The translations under genes were made by a program, and so were the position numbers. Below are positions 52,514 through 61,725 of a DNA stretch of 64,000 nucleotides, one piece after another (within the stretch, counting starts at the first letter, position 1; every line of letters begins with the position of its first letter). The stretch is from DASXZH01 sp036502005. Lineage in GTDB: Bacteria > Armatimonadota > Fimbriimonadia > Fimbriimonadales > Fimbriimonadaceae. The notes beneath the pieces were generated by a model, which saw only the letters and a list, made by a program, of their open reading frames with translations, did no database searches and was not told where the DNA came from. The DNA lies in contig DASXZH010000078.1 in NCBI GenBank assembly GCA_036502005.1, positions 1 through 64,000 on the forward strand. Direction: 5' to 3'.

Positions 52514-55081
52514 ATGAAATCCAAAATGAATTCCTCATTTCCCTTCTCAAAATTTCTAACTGCCGTCGCCCTACTTGTTGGGCTAAGCGCTGTGTCTTTT
52601 GCGCAGCTTCAATCTGGTTCACCGTGGCCAAAAATTCACGGAAACCTCCAAAACACCAATGAGGGTACCGGGCCCGGAATTGCCGCTCCATACTCGGAAT
52701 GGACATGGGGTGGAGTCGGCGACCATTGCGGTCCCGGCGTAATCGGGGCTAACGGCAATATTTATTTTGAAGATGTAAACAATGGCAGTTGCAGTCTGAT
52801 TGCCGTAAATAGCTTGACGGGCCAAGAGATGTGGCACTTGGGTATTGGCGGTTCGGTAGCGTACTCACCGGCAATAGGAAGCGATGGCACCATCTATGTC
52901 GGGCAAGGCCCAAATATTTCGCTAATCCTGGATCAAGGAAACAGCGGCCTTACGAATTGGAATCTATCTCTTCTTACTCAAGTCACAGGCTCTCCAACAA
53001 TCTTGGCGAACGGCACCATTGTCTTTCCGGCGGGGAGCACCTTGGAATATGTAACTATAACAATGTTTGGCATTCCACTTGGGACATCAGTTACCCTACC
53101 ATCAAGCACTACAACCTCTCCCGTCGTGGATTCAAGCGGCGATATCGTTGTCGGGACCACAGGAGGAACATTCTATACGTACGATTCTTTGGGAAACCAG
53201 CTTAGCAATTTTGCAACGAACGCGATCGACCCGATCACTCAAGACTCAGCCATGATTCCAGGCGGTGATTTTTTAGGCCTAGAAGGCGATTTTCTTTACG
53301 AGTTGGCATCTCCTTCAAGCTTCAGCTATCAGGGGTCTAATGCGTTTGGCGCCCTGATCACCACTCCCGCCGCTCCTGCCAGTGGATCATTCTACGTCCC
53401 AACAGCCGGCAACGGGACTGGCGACTATGTGATTGAGTTTCCCAGTGAAGCTTGGTTTTTTAGGGGTCCAGCCTCCACTACAACTCCAACTACCATCCAG
53501 GCAACCGACGGAACGATTTATCTAGCCAGCGATCAAATTTACAGCCTTACCGTAGGCCAGGGGTCCGAAAACTGGAGCTATCCTCTTAGTCCCCAAGCTC
53601 CCATGGCAATGGATGCCTACGGCACCCTCTACATGCCAGATTCCGTGAACGGCGGCTTCGCCGCAATCGGCAACCCCATCGCGCAGTTTGCGCCAGCCAG
53701 CAGCAGCGTTTATGGCGGCAATCCCTTCACCGTAACAGTGCAGTTCGCCGGATCCTTAACGAGCTCAGATATCTCAAACGCTACCGTTTCGAGTAATAAC
53801 GCAAACGTCCAAGCCGGGGCGCTGACTCAAAGTTCCGGTAACACTTATGCCGCTAACTTCACATCCTCGGTGGTCAGCTCACAGCAATCGGTTACCTTAA
53901 CCGCCACATATGGCTCTTTCAGCACAACCGCGACTTTAACGGTTTTGCCGCTGGCTATCTCGTCAACATCCTTGACCGCGAGCAATATTTTGGGTGGACA
54001 GGCCACCTACTTTACTGTGAACCTCAATGGCCCGCTGCCTGCGGGAGCGGTTATTTCGTTAAGTTCCTCGGATGCTACAAATGTGAGCATTCCCAGTACC
54101 GTTACCGCAAGTGCAGGGGACACCTCTGAAACAATCCATGTGCACACCCTTCCGGTTTCTAGCCAAGAGCAAGTTGCGATAAACGTATCTTATAACGGGA
54201 CGACTTCCAACCAAACTCTTACCCTCAATCCAGCGCAGCTAACCGGAATTCGCGTCGCTCCGACGTCTTTGCAGGGTGGCGCTACCGGTGCGCTGGCCGT
54301 TTATTTAAACATAGCAACCTCGTCCACAGGCGTGAATGTTGCCCTATCGAGTTCCTCGTCCGACGTTTCGGTGCCAAGTTCCGTAACCGTCTCAGGCGGC
54401 AGCACCGCCGCGAACGTTGTTGTTACGACTGTTCCGGTAAGCGCCAGTGAATCGGTTACTCTATCGGCCACTCTCAACTCCGTTACCTTGCAGACGACGA
54501 TTAGCCTGACCCCAACTGCTTTATCTGGTGTTAAGTTGCTCTACTCTTCAGTCGTCGGAGGTAATCCTTCCGCTGTGGCAGTGTATTTGAATGGGCGCGC
54601 AGGGTCTAGCGGCGCTAACGTAGGTCTTGCGAGTTCGTCCAGTGCCGCCACCTTGGCTAATTCGGTAACTATTCCGCAGGGAGCCGGATCAGCTAATGTG
54701 GCGATCCATACGGCCGCTGTGGACAGTGCTACGCCTGTGTTTATATCTGCCACTTTGGGGACGAACACGGTTCAATCCACACTCACCGTCATGCCGGCTT
54801 CATTAAGCGGCCTGAAGCTATTGCCAACATCGGTACAAGGAGGCAGACAGGGTGCCTTTGCCGTCTACTTAAATGGACCGGCTGGCCCAAGCGGCGTCAC
54901 CGTGAATCTTTCGAGCCCGTCGCCGGATGCAACGTTACCAATGAGCGTAAATATCCCGCCTGGCGGCACTTCCGCAAGTGTAACGGTAGCAACTTCGCAT
55001 GTGGCTTCGTCGGAGGTAGTTCAGATTTCTGCCACATTGGGTTCCACAACGCTTTCGACTCCGTTAACGATTCATCCCTAG
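52514..55081 (+). CDS. Giant secreted protein: PQQ-like propeller plus five Ig-like repeats
   Basis: About 855 aa. Signal MKSKMNSSFPFSKFLTAVAL..., mature part starts SPWPKIHGNLQNTNEGTGPG, matching the opening of the 44194 protein (DPWPSNFGNSGNTATSYGEG). Propeller motifs DGTIYVG and NGNIYFE follow. Five Ig-like repeats (GIRVAPTSLQGG, GVKLLYSSVVGG, GLKLLPTSVQGG...) end exactly at STPLTIHP. Paralogue of the protein at 44194. The ATG at 52484 is a possible earlier start. The 3' end overlaps the convergent efflux-adaptor gene by 4 nt. Confidence 0.85.
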   Translation: MKSKMNSSFPFSKFLTAVALLVGLSAVSFAQLQSGSPWPKIHGNLQNTNEGTGPGIAAPYSEWTWGGVGDHCGPGVIGANGNIYFEDVNNGSCSLIAVNSLTGQEMWHLGIGGSVAYSPAIGSDGTIYVGQGPNISLILDQGNSGLTNWNLSLLTQVTGSPTILANGTIVFPAGSTLEYVTITMFGIPLGTSVTLPSSTTTSPVVDSSGDIVVGTTGGTFYTYDSLGNQLSNFATNAIDPITQDSAMIPGGDFLGLEGDFLYELASPSSFSYQGSNAFGALITTPAAPASGSFYVPTAGNGTGDYVIEFPSEAWFFRGPASTTTPTTIQATDGTIYLASDQIYSLTVGQGSENWSYPLSPQAPMAMDAYGTLYMPDSVNGGFAAIGNPIAQFAPASSSVYGGNPFTVTVQFAGSLTSSDISNATVSSNNANVQAGALTQSSGNTYAANFTSSVVSSQQSVTLTATYGSFSTTATLTVLPLAISSTSLTASNILGGQATYFTVNLNGPLPAGAVISLSSSDATNVSIPSTVTASAGDTSETIHVHTLPVSSQEQVAINVSYNGTTSNQTLTLNPAQLTGIRVAPTSLQGGATGALAVYLNIATSSTGVNVALSSSSSDVSVPSSVTVSGGSTAANVVVTTVPVSASESVTLSATLNSVTLQTTISLTPTALSGVKLLYSSVVGGNPSAVAVYLNGRAGSSGANVGLASSSSAATLANSVTIPQGAGSANVAIHTAAVDSATPVFISATLGTNTVQSTLTVMPASLSGLKLLPTSVQGGRQGAFAVYLNGPAGPSGVTVNLSSPSPDATLPMSVNIPPGGTSASVTVATSHVASSEVVQISATLGSTTLSTPLTIHP

Positions 55082-56244
55082 CTGCCAGGAACTTGAACCG
55101 TGTCGCCTTCATTAAGGCCGGACTTAATCTCGGTGACGACGTCGTCGCTGAGGCCCGTCTCGACGGGCGTATCAACCCAGTTGCCGTTCTTCTGAACCTT
55201 AACCATCGACTTGCCATTGCTCTTGATAACAGCGTTAGCAGGGACGACTAAAACATTCCGATCTTGACCTGTGCGAACTCCAATACTCTTGATCGTCTGC
55301 GCGGGTGTGATGATCTGGCGAGGATTGGTAAACCGGATCTCGGCTAGGTACCCGCCGCTCCTTTGGCCAGCAGACGGAGGAGCGACCGTCACGTTAAGAA
55401 CCCTTCCGTCGACCGGTTCCGAACTCGCGCCATTCATGGCGATGATCACGTGTGCGCCAGGCACAACCTGATCTTTCATTGCTGCTGGAACGGATCCTTG
55501 AATTCTGACCGCAGCGAAGTTGATGATTGTTGCCAGGGTGTCGTTGGCCTTTGCAGCCATTCCCGGTTTGGCAGTCAACGCCACAATCGTTCCGGAAATA
55601 GGGGCCCTTACCAACCCCTTGCGGGCGTCGGCCCGGACCATGGCCAGTTCTTCCGCTGTCTCGTTAACGTCCGTTTTGCTGCCCTGCAAGTTTTGGTTTA
55701 ACTGCTGTTCCGCCGTCTGAAGATCCTGTTCGGCTTGAACTCTCGCCTGCGTTGCCGCGTCAACGTCTGCCGTGCCGCCATTTGCCACCGTGTCCTTCGC
55801 TTGCTGCTCGGCAGTCTTCGCATCGGCTAGAGCTTGCTTTGCTTGGTCTACCGGACCGGAGTTAGCGGCTTTCTGGGTGGAAAGGGAAGACTTTGCGGAA
55901 GACAGATCAGCCTTGGCTTGCGTAGTGGCTTCGTCGGCTCCCGGGATCGTTAGCTTGACCAATGTTTGGCCCTTTTCAACGATCTTCCCCAGGGTCACGG
56001 GGACGGCTTCGACAGGCGTATCGAATGGTGAGGATGCATTTGCTTGGGCCGTGTCCGGAATCACCATCTTTCCGGAAAAGAAATCGTATCCAGTGACGTC
56101 CTGCCTTTTTACCGTCGCCGTCGTTGTCTGGGCGACAGCAGTGCCTGTCCCTTCGGGTGTCGAGTTGCTTGTTGTGACGCCATTACAACCTGCAAGAGCC
56201 ACAACAGCGAAAAGGGCAAGAGAACGTCCATCCATGAGTTTCAT
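55078..56244 (-). CDS. RND/MacA-type efflux periplasmic adaptor lipoprotein
   Basis: 388 aa. Lipoprotein signal ends at ALFAVVALAGC. A lipoyl/barrel-sandwich half (PVTLGKIVEKGQTLVKLTIP) is split by a long coiled-coil hairpin of Ala/Gln/Lys heptads (about residues 105-205), then the second half VRAPISGTIVALTAKPGMAA and the beta-barrel/membrane-proximal part. It joins an inner-membrane pump to an outer-membrane channel. No pump or TolC-like gene is adjacent, so it is an orphan here. Confidence 0.9.
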   Translation of the reverse strand: MKLMDGRSLALFAVVALAGCNGVTTSNSTPEGTGTAVAQTTTATVKRQDVTGYDFFSGKMVIPDTAQANASSPFDTPVEAVPVTLGKIVEKGQTLVKLTIPGADEATTQAKADLSSAKSSLSTQKAANSGPVDQAKQALADAKTAEQQAKDTVANGGTADVDAATQARVQAEQDLQTAEQQLNQNLQGSKTDVNETAEELAMVRADARKGLVRAPISGTIVALTAKPGMAAKANDTLATIINFAAVRIQGSVPAAMKDQVVPGAHVIIAMNGASSEPVDGRVLNVTVAPPSAGQRSGGYLAEIRFTNPRQIITPAQTIKSIGVRTGQDRNVLVVPANAVIKSNGKSMVKVQKNGNWVDTPVETGLSDDVVTEIKSGLNEGDTVQVPGS

Positions 56245-56402
56245 GGTGTGTTAGATGCAACTGCAACTTTCCGGTTTGTAGCGATTTGTTAGGATAGTGT
56301 TGCGAATGCTCTCCAGCCCAGGATTTTCCGAGATGCATCATAGCTGAAAGCTTGATATAGTAATATTTCAACCATTCCCATTTTGTTTCCCCGGATTTAC
56401 AC

Positions 56403-56708
56403 GCCACCTTAACGGTAAATCCGGCTGCGCGGGTTGGTCTCAAGCTCGCACCGACAACCGTTGTTGGAGGAGGCACTGCCGCGTTTGCCGTATATCTTAA
56501 CGGCGCTGTCGGTCCCGGTGGCACGATAGTTACGTTGACGAGTTCGTCTTCCTCTGCGACCATTCCGGCCATCGTTACAGTGCCCGAAGGCGCGACCGCA
56601 GCGAACGTTCAGATTCACACATCGGCTGTAACTTCCGCTAAGCAAGCTACCATTACCGCTACGCTCCGCTCGGCTTCGTTATCAACAACATTGACGATCA
56701 ACCCCTAA
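56403..56708 (+). pseudogene. Orphan Ig-like repeat: 3' remnant of a fourth giant repeat protein
   Basis: Read in one frame without a start codon, ATLTVNPAARVGLKLAPTTV, then VGGGTAAFAVYLNGAVGPGG, and the end LSTTLTINP-stop. This is one complete C-terminal Ig-like unit of the family in the giant proteins, plus the last strand of the unit before it. The frame is closed by a stop at 56361-56363 and upstream sequence bears no resemblance. It is a truncated remnant, probably left by recombination between repeats or by rearrangement at the efflux-adaptor locus. Confidence 0.85.
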
Positions 56709-56742
56709 AGTAGCGGTGAGGAATCCGGCCGCTAGAAGTGGC

Positions 56743-57000
56743 TCATTCACAACAGACCTTAAGTCGCGTTCCGTCTATTGGCTCCACGGCGCACCCTAAC
56801 TCTTTCAGTGCCAGGGTTACCGCTTCCACGTCGCATTCTCGCCCAATGTCGACATCGAAGACCGTCTCGTGCCTGTTATCGTCAAGCAGAATTTTAGCAA
56901 ATCTCATTGCTCTCGAGAAATCCAAATGACACAACCTTTGCGCATCAAAGATATCTCCCCGCGGATGCAAATTTATGGTAACCCAGGAACCGTCGGTCAA
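56743..57000 (-). CDS. Small hypothetical protein (85 aa)
   Basis: TTG start one base after the stop of the YlmA-like ATPase gene (TGA-G-TTG), so it is translationally coupled. It has an alternating pattern with HLDFSRAMRFAKILLDDNRH and ends CCE. No family recognised. The convincing part is its position and acidic/charged coding character. Confidence 0.6.
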   Translation of the reverse strand: MTDGSWVTINLHPRGDIFDAQRLCHLDFSRAMRFAKILLDDNRHETVFDVDIGRECDVEAVTLALKELGCAVEPIDGTRLKVCCE

Positions 57001-57001
57001 C

Positions 57002-57802
57002 TCAAGAGTTTAATTCGATGCTATAAAAACCGCTGCTTTGGGATACGTACAGGGTTGCTTCGTAGAGTTCGCTTAAGGTCTCCGCAACAAGGATCTCACA
57101 CTTTGGACCTTCTGCAAAGACACGCCCATTTTTGAGAAGGATAATCCATTCAACTTCAGGAATGACTTCCTCGACATGATGGGTGATCATGATAATCGTT
57201 TTGCCTGATTGCGCGATGGCTTGTAGCCGTTCCAAGAATCGGCGCCGAGCGACGATGTCGAGCCCCGCCGTTGGCTCATCAAGAATGAGCGACTGCGGGT
57301 CAATCACCAATGCACGGGCGATGAGGACGCGCCGTGCCTCGCCAGTCGACATTTGGTTGATTGGCTTCTTCGCAAAATTCGCAGCCTCCATCAAGTCAAG
57401 CATCCGGATCGCCTCATCGCGCATTGCCGGAGTAACCCGTGTGTGTTTGTAGAGGGCGTGAGTAGAGAAAAATCCCGAAAGAACCACCTCGATACCGGAC
57501 CGGCTGTCGCCTTCCTCAAGGGCTTTTTCCATGTCTCTTGACACTATCCCAAGCTGAGAACGCAGTTCGGAAATATCCCATCGCTCATGTCCCAGAATGC
57601 GAATGGGTGGCTCGGCATCGTTATGAAGCGGATAGAGTTCGCGTGTTATGAGTTTGACGAGCGTCGATTTGCCGGAGCCGTTTGGACCGAGAACAGCCGT
57701 ATTTCGCCCAAGAGGGATTTTTACAGTGAGCTTATCTATGGCAGGCGTGCCTGATCGAAGAACAGTAGCGTTGTTTAGCTCAAGCAAATATTGTTGGGGC
57801 AT
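57002..57802 (-). CDS. ABC transporter ATP-binding protein (YlmA-like)
   Basis: 266 aa from MPQQYLLELNN. Walker A LGPNGSGKSTL, Q-loop region LGIVSRD, signature MSTGEARRVLIARALV, Walker B SLILDEPTAGLD and the switch His in MITHHVEEV are intact. The stretch VVLSGFFSTHALY and the lack of a fused permease match the YlmA/ModF-like cytosolic group of unknown function. An upstream extension to 57913 is less likely. No permease gene neighbours it. Confidence 0.88.
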   Translation of the reverse strand: MPQQYLLELNNATVLRSGTPAIDKLTVKIPLGRNTAVLGPNGSGKSTLVKLITRELYPLHNDAEPPIRILGHERWDISELRSQLGIVSRDMEKALEEGDSRSGIEVVLSGFFSTHALYKHTRVTPAMRDEAIRMLDLMEAANFAKKPINQMSTGEARRVLIARALVIDPQSLILDEPTAGLDIVARRRFLERLQAIAQSGKTIIMITHHVEEVIPEVEWIILLKNGRVFAEGPKCEILVAETLSELYEATLYVSQSSGFYSIELNS

Positions 57803-57946
57803 AGTTAAGGAGGGGTTCTGAAACCAGGATACAGGCGTCCTAAACCTGTGCTTCATCCGATGGAGAAGGAAACCTAGAGGATTAGTGCATGAATAGTAGC
57901 CCAAAGTTGGCAACGTTAGGGCACTTCAACGTAAAATGATCAGAAG

Positions 57947-59017
57947 ATGAATCCAGTTTGGGCGGCAATGGATAGCGGACTACTAAGCGGTTTCCGCGCG
58001 CCGCTAGTTACAGGGATTGTCGCGCTCGTCGTGACCCTAATCTTAACGCCTTTTGTAAAAAAGCTGGCGATCAAAAAGGGCGCGGTAGATGACCCGAAAA
58101 TCGACGATCGGCGCGTTCACACGGAGCCGATTCCTCGCTGGGGCGGGATCGCCATTTTCGGTGGAATTCTTGTTGCCGTTGTGGCGGCAATGCTGATCGA
58201 GTACAGGGATCAGCCGTTCCCGATGTATCTTGTCGGCATTCTTCTTTGTTCGGCGGCCGTGGTTGTCGTTGGCGCGCTAGATGACCTGCATCAATATAAG
58301 GCCAGGATCCAGGCCGGCTGCCTCCTTGCATTAGGGCTCATCGTTCAGCTTTTTGTGACCAAAACACCGACGGGCCATGACATCAGCGTTCACATTGAAG
58401 GCCTTAAAATTGGCGCTAACTGGGTGGATCTTGGTTGGTGGGCTTATCCCTTGACGGCAATCTACATCTTCGTCGTTTCCAAGACGATGGATACCATAGA
58501 CGGTATTGATGGCCTCGCTGCCGGCATTGCCGCCATTGCCGCAACAACCCTTTCTGTAGTCGCCACTTACTTTGTGTTGAACTACCAGCACATCGAAAAA
58601 TCTGCCATGTTGGAACTGCCCCGAGTGGCTCTTATCTCGGCCGCTATCGCAGGTGCGGCTCTTGGCTTCCTTCGCTACAACTACAACCCGGCAAAGATTT
58701 TTATGGGCACGGGCGGCGCGCAGGTTTTCGGCTTTATGCTCGCCGCCATCAGCATTGTAGGCGTTCTGAAAACGGCGGCTGCCGTGTCGCTCGTAATTCC
58801 AATTTTGGCGTTTGGCATCCCCATGTTCGACGCGGTGTTTGTGATTATTAGAAGAATCGCAAGCAGACAGCCGATCACCCAAGCCGATAAGCGCCACCTT
58901 CACCACACTCTGCTAGGGAAGGGACTTAGTCAGAAGCAGGCCGTGTGGGTGTTGTATATTGCTGCAATCATGCTTTGCGGCGTGATCGGTTTGGTGGTAT
59001 CTCGAAAGCATGGCTAA
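57947..59017 (+). CDS. Polyprenyl-phosphate sugar-1-phosphate transferase (WecA/TagO/MraY family)
   Basis: Membrane enzyme that loads a sugar phosphate onto undecaprenyl phosphate; about ten TM helices in 356 aa. It has DDRRVHTEPIPRWGG, ALDDLHQ (DD), the loop DTIDGIDGLAAG and the HLHHTLL motif. The usual FMGDSGS is FMGTGGA here, so the Asp that binds Mg2+ in MraY-like enzymes is Thr. Either another residue takes over or the enzyme is altered. It overlaps the next gene by 8 nt. Confidence 0.88.
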   Translation: MNPVWAAMDSGLLSGFRAPLVTGIVALVVTLILTPFVKKLAIKKGAVDDPKIDDRRVHTEPIPRWGGIAIFGGILVAVVAAMLIEYRDQPFPMYLVGILLCSAAVVVVGALDDLHQYKARIQAGCLLALGLIVQLFVTKTPTGHDISVHIEGLKIGANWVDLGWWAYPLTAIYIFVVSKTMDTIDGIDGLAAGIAAIAATTLSVVATYFVLNYQHIEKSAMLELPRVALISAAIAGAALGFLRYNYNPAKIFMGTGGAQVFGFMLAAISIVGVLKTAAAVSLVIPILAFGIPMFDAVFVIIRRIASRQPITQADKRHLHHTLLGKGLSQKQAVWVLYIAAIMLCGVIGLVVSRKHG

Positions 59018-60149
59018 ACCTCGCATCGTCAGCGTGGTGGGGACTCGACCTGACGCGATTAAAAGCGCGCCCGTTATTCTAGAGCTCCGGAAATATTCCG
59101 AGGTGGTCGACACGACTGTGATTGCCACTGGCCAACACCGCGAGATGTTGGCGCAAGCGTTGCTTGCCTTCGGTTTAAAGCCCGACATCGACCTGGACAT
59201 CATGCAGCACGGCCAAAGCCTTGCGCAGGTCACCACAAGGTCTCTGGAGGGCCTAGACAAGGCCTTTGAAGAACTGAAGCCCGATTACGCGATTGCCCAG
59301 GGCGACACAACAACCACCTTTGTGGCGGCACTGTGCAGTTTTTATCGATCCGTGCCCTTCGGGCACGTTGAAGCGGGCTTACGAACCCCGACCATCCACG
59401 ATCCTTTTCCGGAGGAGTTCAACCGTCGCGCGGCCGCTCTTGTAACTACCCAACACTTCGCGCCAACACAATGGGCCGCCAAGAACTTGCTTCGCGAGGG
59501 TTATAAAAGGGAAAGCATCTTTGTGACCGGCAACACCGGAATCGATGCAGTTTTAGCCACCGCGTCGCAAGTTGACTCTGAATGGTATGAGGAGCATCCT
59601 GGCCGTTTGGTGGTTCTTACCACTCATCGAAGGGAGAACTGGGGCGAGCCCCAGCAGCGCATCGCGCGTGCCGCCCGCCAGCTTATCGATAGCTATGACG
59701 ACCTCCTGCTCGTCGTTCCCATGCACCGTAATCCTCAAGTAAGGGAAACCCTTACGGCGATATTAGGAAACCATGAAAGGATCAAACTGATAGAGCCGCC
59801 CGATTACGGGCCCTTTGTAAAACTCATGCAGCGGGCTACCCTAATCCTGAGCGACTCAGGCGGCGTGCAGGAAGAAGCCCCTGCTTTTGGCAAGCCTGTG
59901 CTGGTTCTTCGCGAGACCACAGAAAGACCGGAGGGAGTCGATGCAGGAACGGCAAAGCTGGTTGGCACCGACACCCAACTTATCGTAGCCGAGGCCGCGA
60001 AACTTCTAAGCAATAAATCAGCTTATGCGCAGATGGCGCAAGCGGTCAGCCCCTACGGAGATGGGCTCGCTGCAGAGCGGATCCGGTGCGTGATTCTGCA
60101 GTATCTGGGCTTACCATCCCAAAGCATGCCAATGTGGGCCTCAAGTTAG
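59010..60149 (+). CDS. wecB: UDP-N-acetylglucosamine 2-epimerase (non-hydrolysing)
   Basis: Interconverts UDP-GlcNAc and UDP-ManNAc for envelope polysaccharides. GTRPDAIKSAPVI near the start, GHVEAGLRT, HRRENWGEP and SDSGGVQEEAPAFGKPVL with RETTERPEG are the hallmark segments. 379 aa fits. Overlap with the sugar-phosphate transferase and closeness to uppP suggest one operon for lipid-linked glycan assembly. Confidence 0.95.
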   Translation: MAKPRIVSVVGTRPDAIKSAPVILELRKYSEVVDTTVIATGQHREMLAQALLAFGLKPDIDLDIMQHGQSLAQVTTRSLEGLDKAFEELKPDYAIAQGDTTTTFVAALCSFYRSVPFGHVEAGLRTPTIHDPFPEEFNRRAAALVTTQHFAPTQWAAKNLLREGYKRESIFVTGNTGIDAVLATASQVDSEWYEEHPGRLVVLTTHRRENWGEPQQRIARAARQLIDSYDDLLLVVPMHRNPQVRETLTAILGNHERIKLIEPPDYGPFVKLMQRATLILSDSGGVQEEAPAFGKPVLVLRETTERPEGVDAGTAKLVGTDTQLIVAEAAKLLSNKSAYAQMAQAVSPYGDGLAAERIRCVILQYLGLPSQSMPMWASS

Positions 60150-60173
60150 GTAGTGTTTTAGAGTTTTCAACTA

Positions 60174-61055
60174 ATGCAAATCACCTACTTACAGGCTGTC
60201 ATCCTTGGGTTGCTTCAAGGCGTTTCCGAGCTCTTTCCCGTTTCGAGCTTGGGCCATAGCGTAATCCTTCCGGATTTATTGGGTTGGCATATCCAGCAGG
60301 ATCAAACGTCGACCAAGCATTCCTTTTTTCTCACCTTTTTAATCGCCACTCACTTAGCAACGGCTTTGGTGTTGGTTGGCTTCTTTTGGAAAGACTGGGT
60401 GAGGATTGTGAAGGCGATGGGCAAATCCCTTAAGGATAGGGAAGTGAGGGCCGATGACATCCCTGCGAGGACTGGCTGGCTCGTTGTGATCGGTACGATT
60501 CCGGCCGGGATTCTAGGTGCAGTGTTTGAAGAGCCCTTACGGGCGATGTTTACTTCTTCCAGAGTTGCCGCTGGGTTCTTGATTGCCAATGGCGCGCTCC
60601 TTTATGCCGCCGAGTTGCTGCGGCGGAGAGCCGTTACCGCAGCCCTGAGCGAGGACCCTGATGCCGAGATCTCAAAGCTGCCTTGGTGGAAGGCGGTTTG
60701 CGTTGGCGCGGTGCAGGCCATCGCACTTATTCCCGGGTTCTCTCGGTCTGGAGCCGCAATGAGCGGCGGACTCTTGGTCGGGCTCAATAATGAGGATTCG
60801 GCCCGGTTTACGTTCCTGCTGGCCACCCCGATCATCTTGGCAGCCGCTTTGCTTAACGTTCCGGAGCTATTTGACCCCAAGAATCAATCCTTGTTGGGAC
60901 CGTGTTTGGTTGGGGCGATTTGCTCGGGGATCACGGCATTCTTGGCGGTTCGCTTCCTAATGAAATACTTTGAAACGAACCGCCTAACGCCTTTCGCGAT
61001 TTACTGCGCCGCCGCCGGCATTGTTACGTCGGCTATTTTCCTGTTGAGGAAGTAG
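60174..61055 (+). CDS. uppP: Undecaprenyl-diphosphatase
   Basis: Recycles undecaprenyl pyrophosphate to the monophosphate carrier and confers bacitracin tolerance. Signature GLLQGVSELFPVSSLGHSVI and the second motif IPGFSRSGAAMSGG are both intact, with eight hydrophobic helices in 293 aa. Third in the carrier-lipid module and probably expressed with it. The last 23 nt overlap the small membrane gene on the other strand. Confidence 0.95.
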   Translation: MQITYLQAVILGLLQGVSELFPVSSLGHSVILPDLLGWHIQQDQTSTKHSFFLTFLIATHLATALVLVGFFWKDWVRIVKAMGKSLKDREVRADDIPARTGWLVVIGTIPAGILGAVFEEPLRAMFTSSRVAAGFLIANGALLYAAELLRRRAVTAALSEDPDAEISKLPWWKAVCVGAVQAIALIPGFSRSGAAMSGGLLVGLNNEDSARFTFLLATPIILAAALLNVPELFDPKNQSLLGPCLVGAICSGITAFLAVRFLMKYFETNRLTPFAIYCAAAGIVTSAIFLLRK

Positions 61056-61275
61056 ATTTAGAGCCGGAAGCGAACCACGCAAAAACAAATAAGGCAAGCG
61101 CAACCACGATTGCCGCAATTCCGTGCTTTGAATGCTTTTCCGGGGTCGCGGTCGCGGAGTGGCCCGGGAAGAAGCTGGGCAGGTGGTCAGCGGTTTGCGT
61201 CATGTACAGGACACCAACGCCGAGAAGGATAACGCCGAGAATGCCGGCCAATATGGCTAGTTTTTTGTTGTTCAT
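61033..61275 (-). CDS. Small two-TM membrane protein (80 aa)
   Basis: MNNKKLAILAGILGVILLGVG then a His-containing linker and AAIVVALALFVFAWFA with a Ser/Thr/Lys tail. Hairpin topology. Not recognised. ATG start; convergent and overlapping uppP at the 3' end. Confidence 0.65.
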   Translation of the reverse strand: MNNKKLAILAGILGVILLGVGVLYMTQTADHLPSFFPGHSATATPEKHSKHGIAAIVVALALFVFAWFASGSKSTSSTGK

Positions 61276-61337
61276 AGTTAGAATCCGGGTTCAATCCAAA
61301 TCAATCTAAAATCTCGAGTCGGCTGCAGAAATGACCA

Positions 61338-61500
61338 TCGGGGTGCCCCCTATATGCGAGGGCGCAAAGTCGAGAAGCGTCGCAAAACTCAGGAAAGAGC
61401 CCCACCGAGACTGCGCACCGAGCGGAGGGGGAACCAGTGGAGCGAGGAACGAGCGTAACTGGAGGGGGTGGCAAACGGACCCGCCGCGACTAGCGACTCC
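61338..61500. repeat. Dispersed intergenic repeat, copy 2
   Basis: Left end TCGGGGTGCCCC...ATGCGAGGGCGCAAAGTCG and right end GGGGGTGGCAAACGGACCCG followed by CGCGACTAGCGACTCC match copy 1 (14431-14587); the middle is unrelated. Non-coding. The following 61501-61725 gap shows a short hairpin near 61551 after seven As but no gene. Confidence 0.65.
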
Positions 61501-61725
61501 ATAAAAATCGAAAGTTTGTAATCACTTCTTTAAAATCAAAATCAAAAAAAGACCACTCGTGGTTGGTCCGCGAGGAGCCATTCTCCCGGAATGAAAAGAC
61601 GAAGTTCTGATGGTATTTGATTGAGCTAATTGTGGAAGCTCGCAGCCGCCGCAGAACAACAGACAAAGAGTTTTGTGCAAATTTGGGCGAAAGTCCAACT
61701 GGGGAAGCCAAAATCTAAGGGCCCT

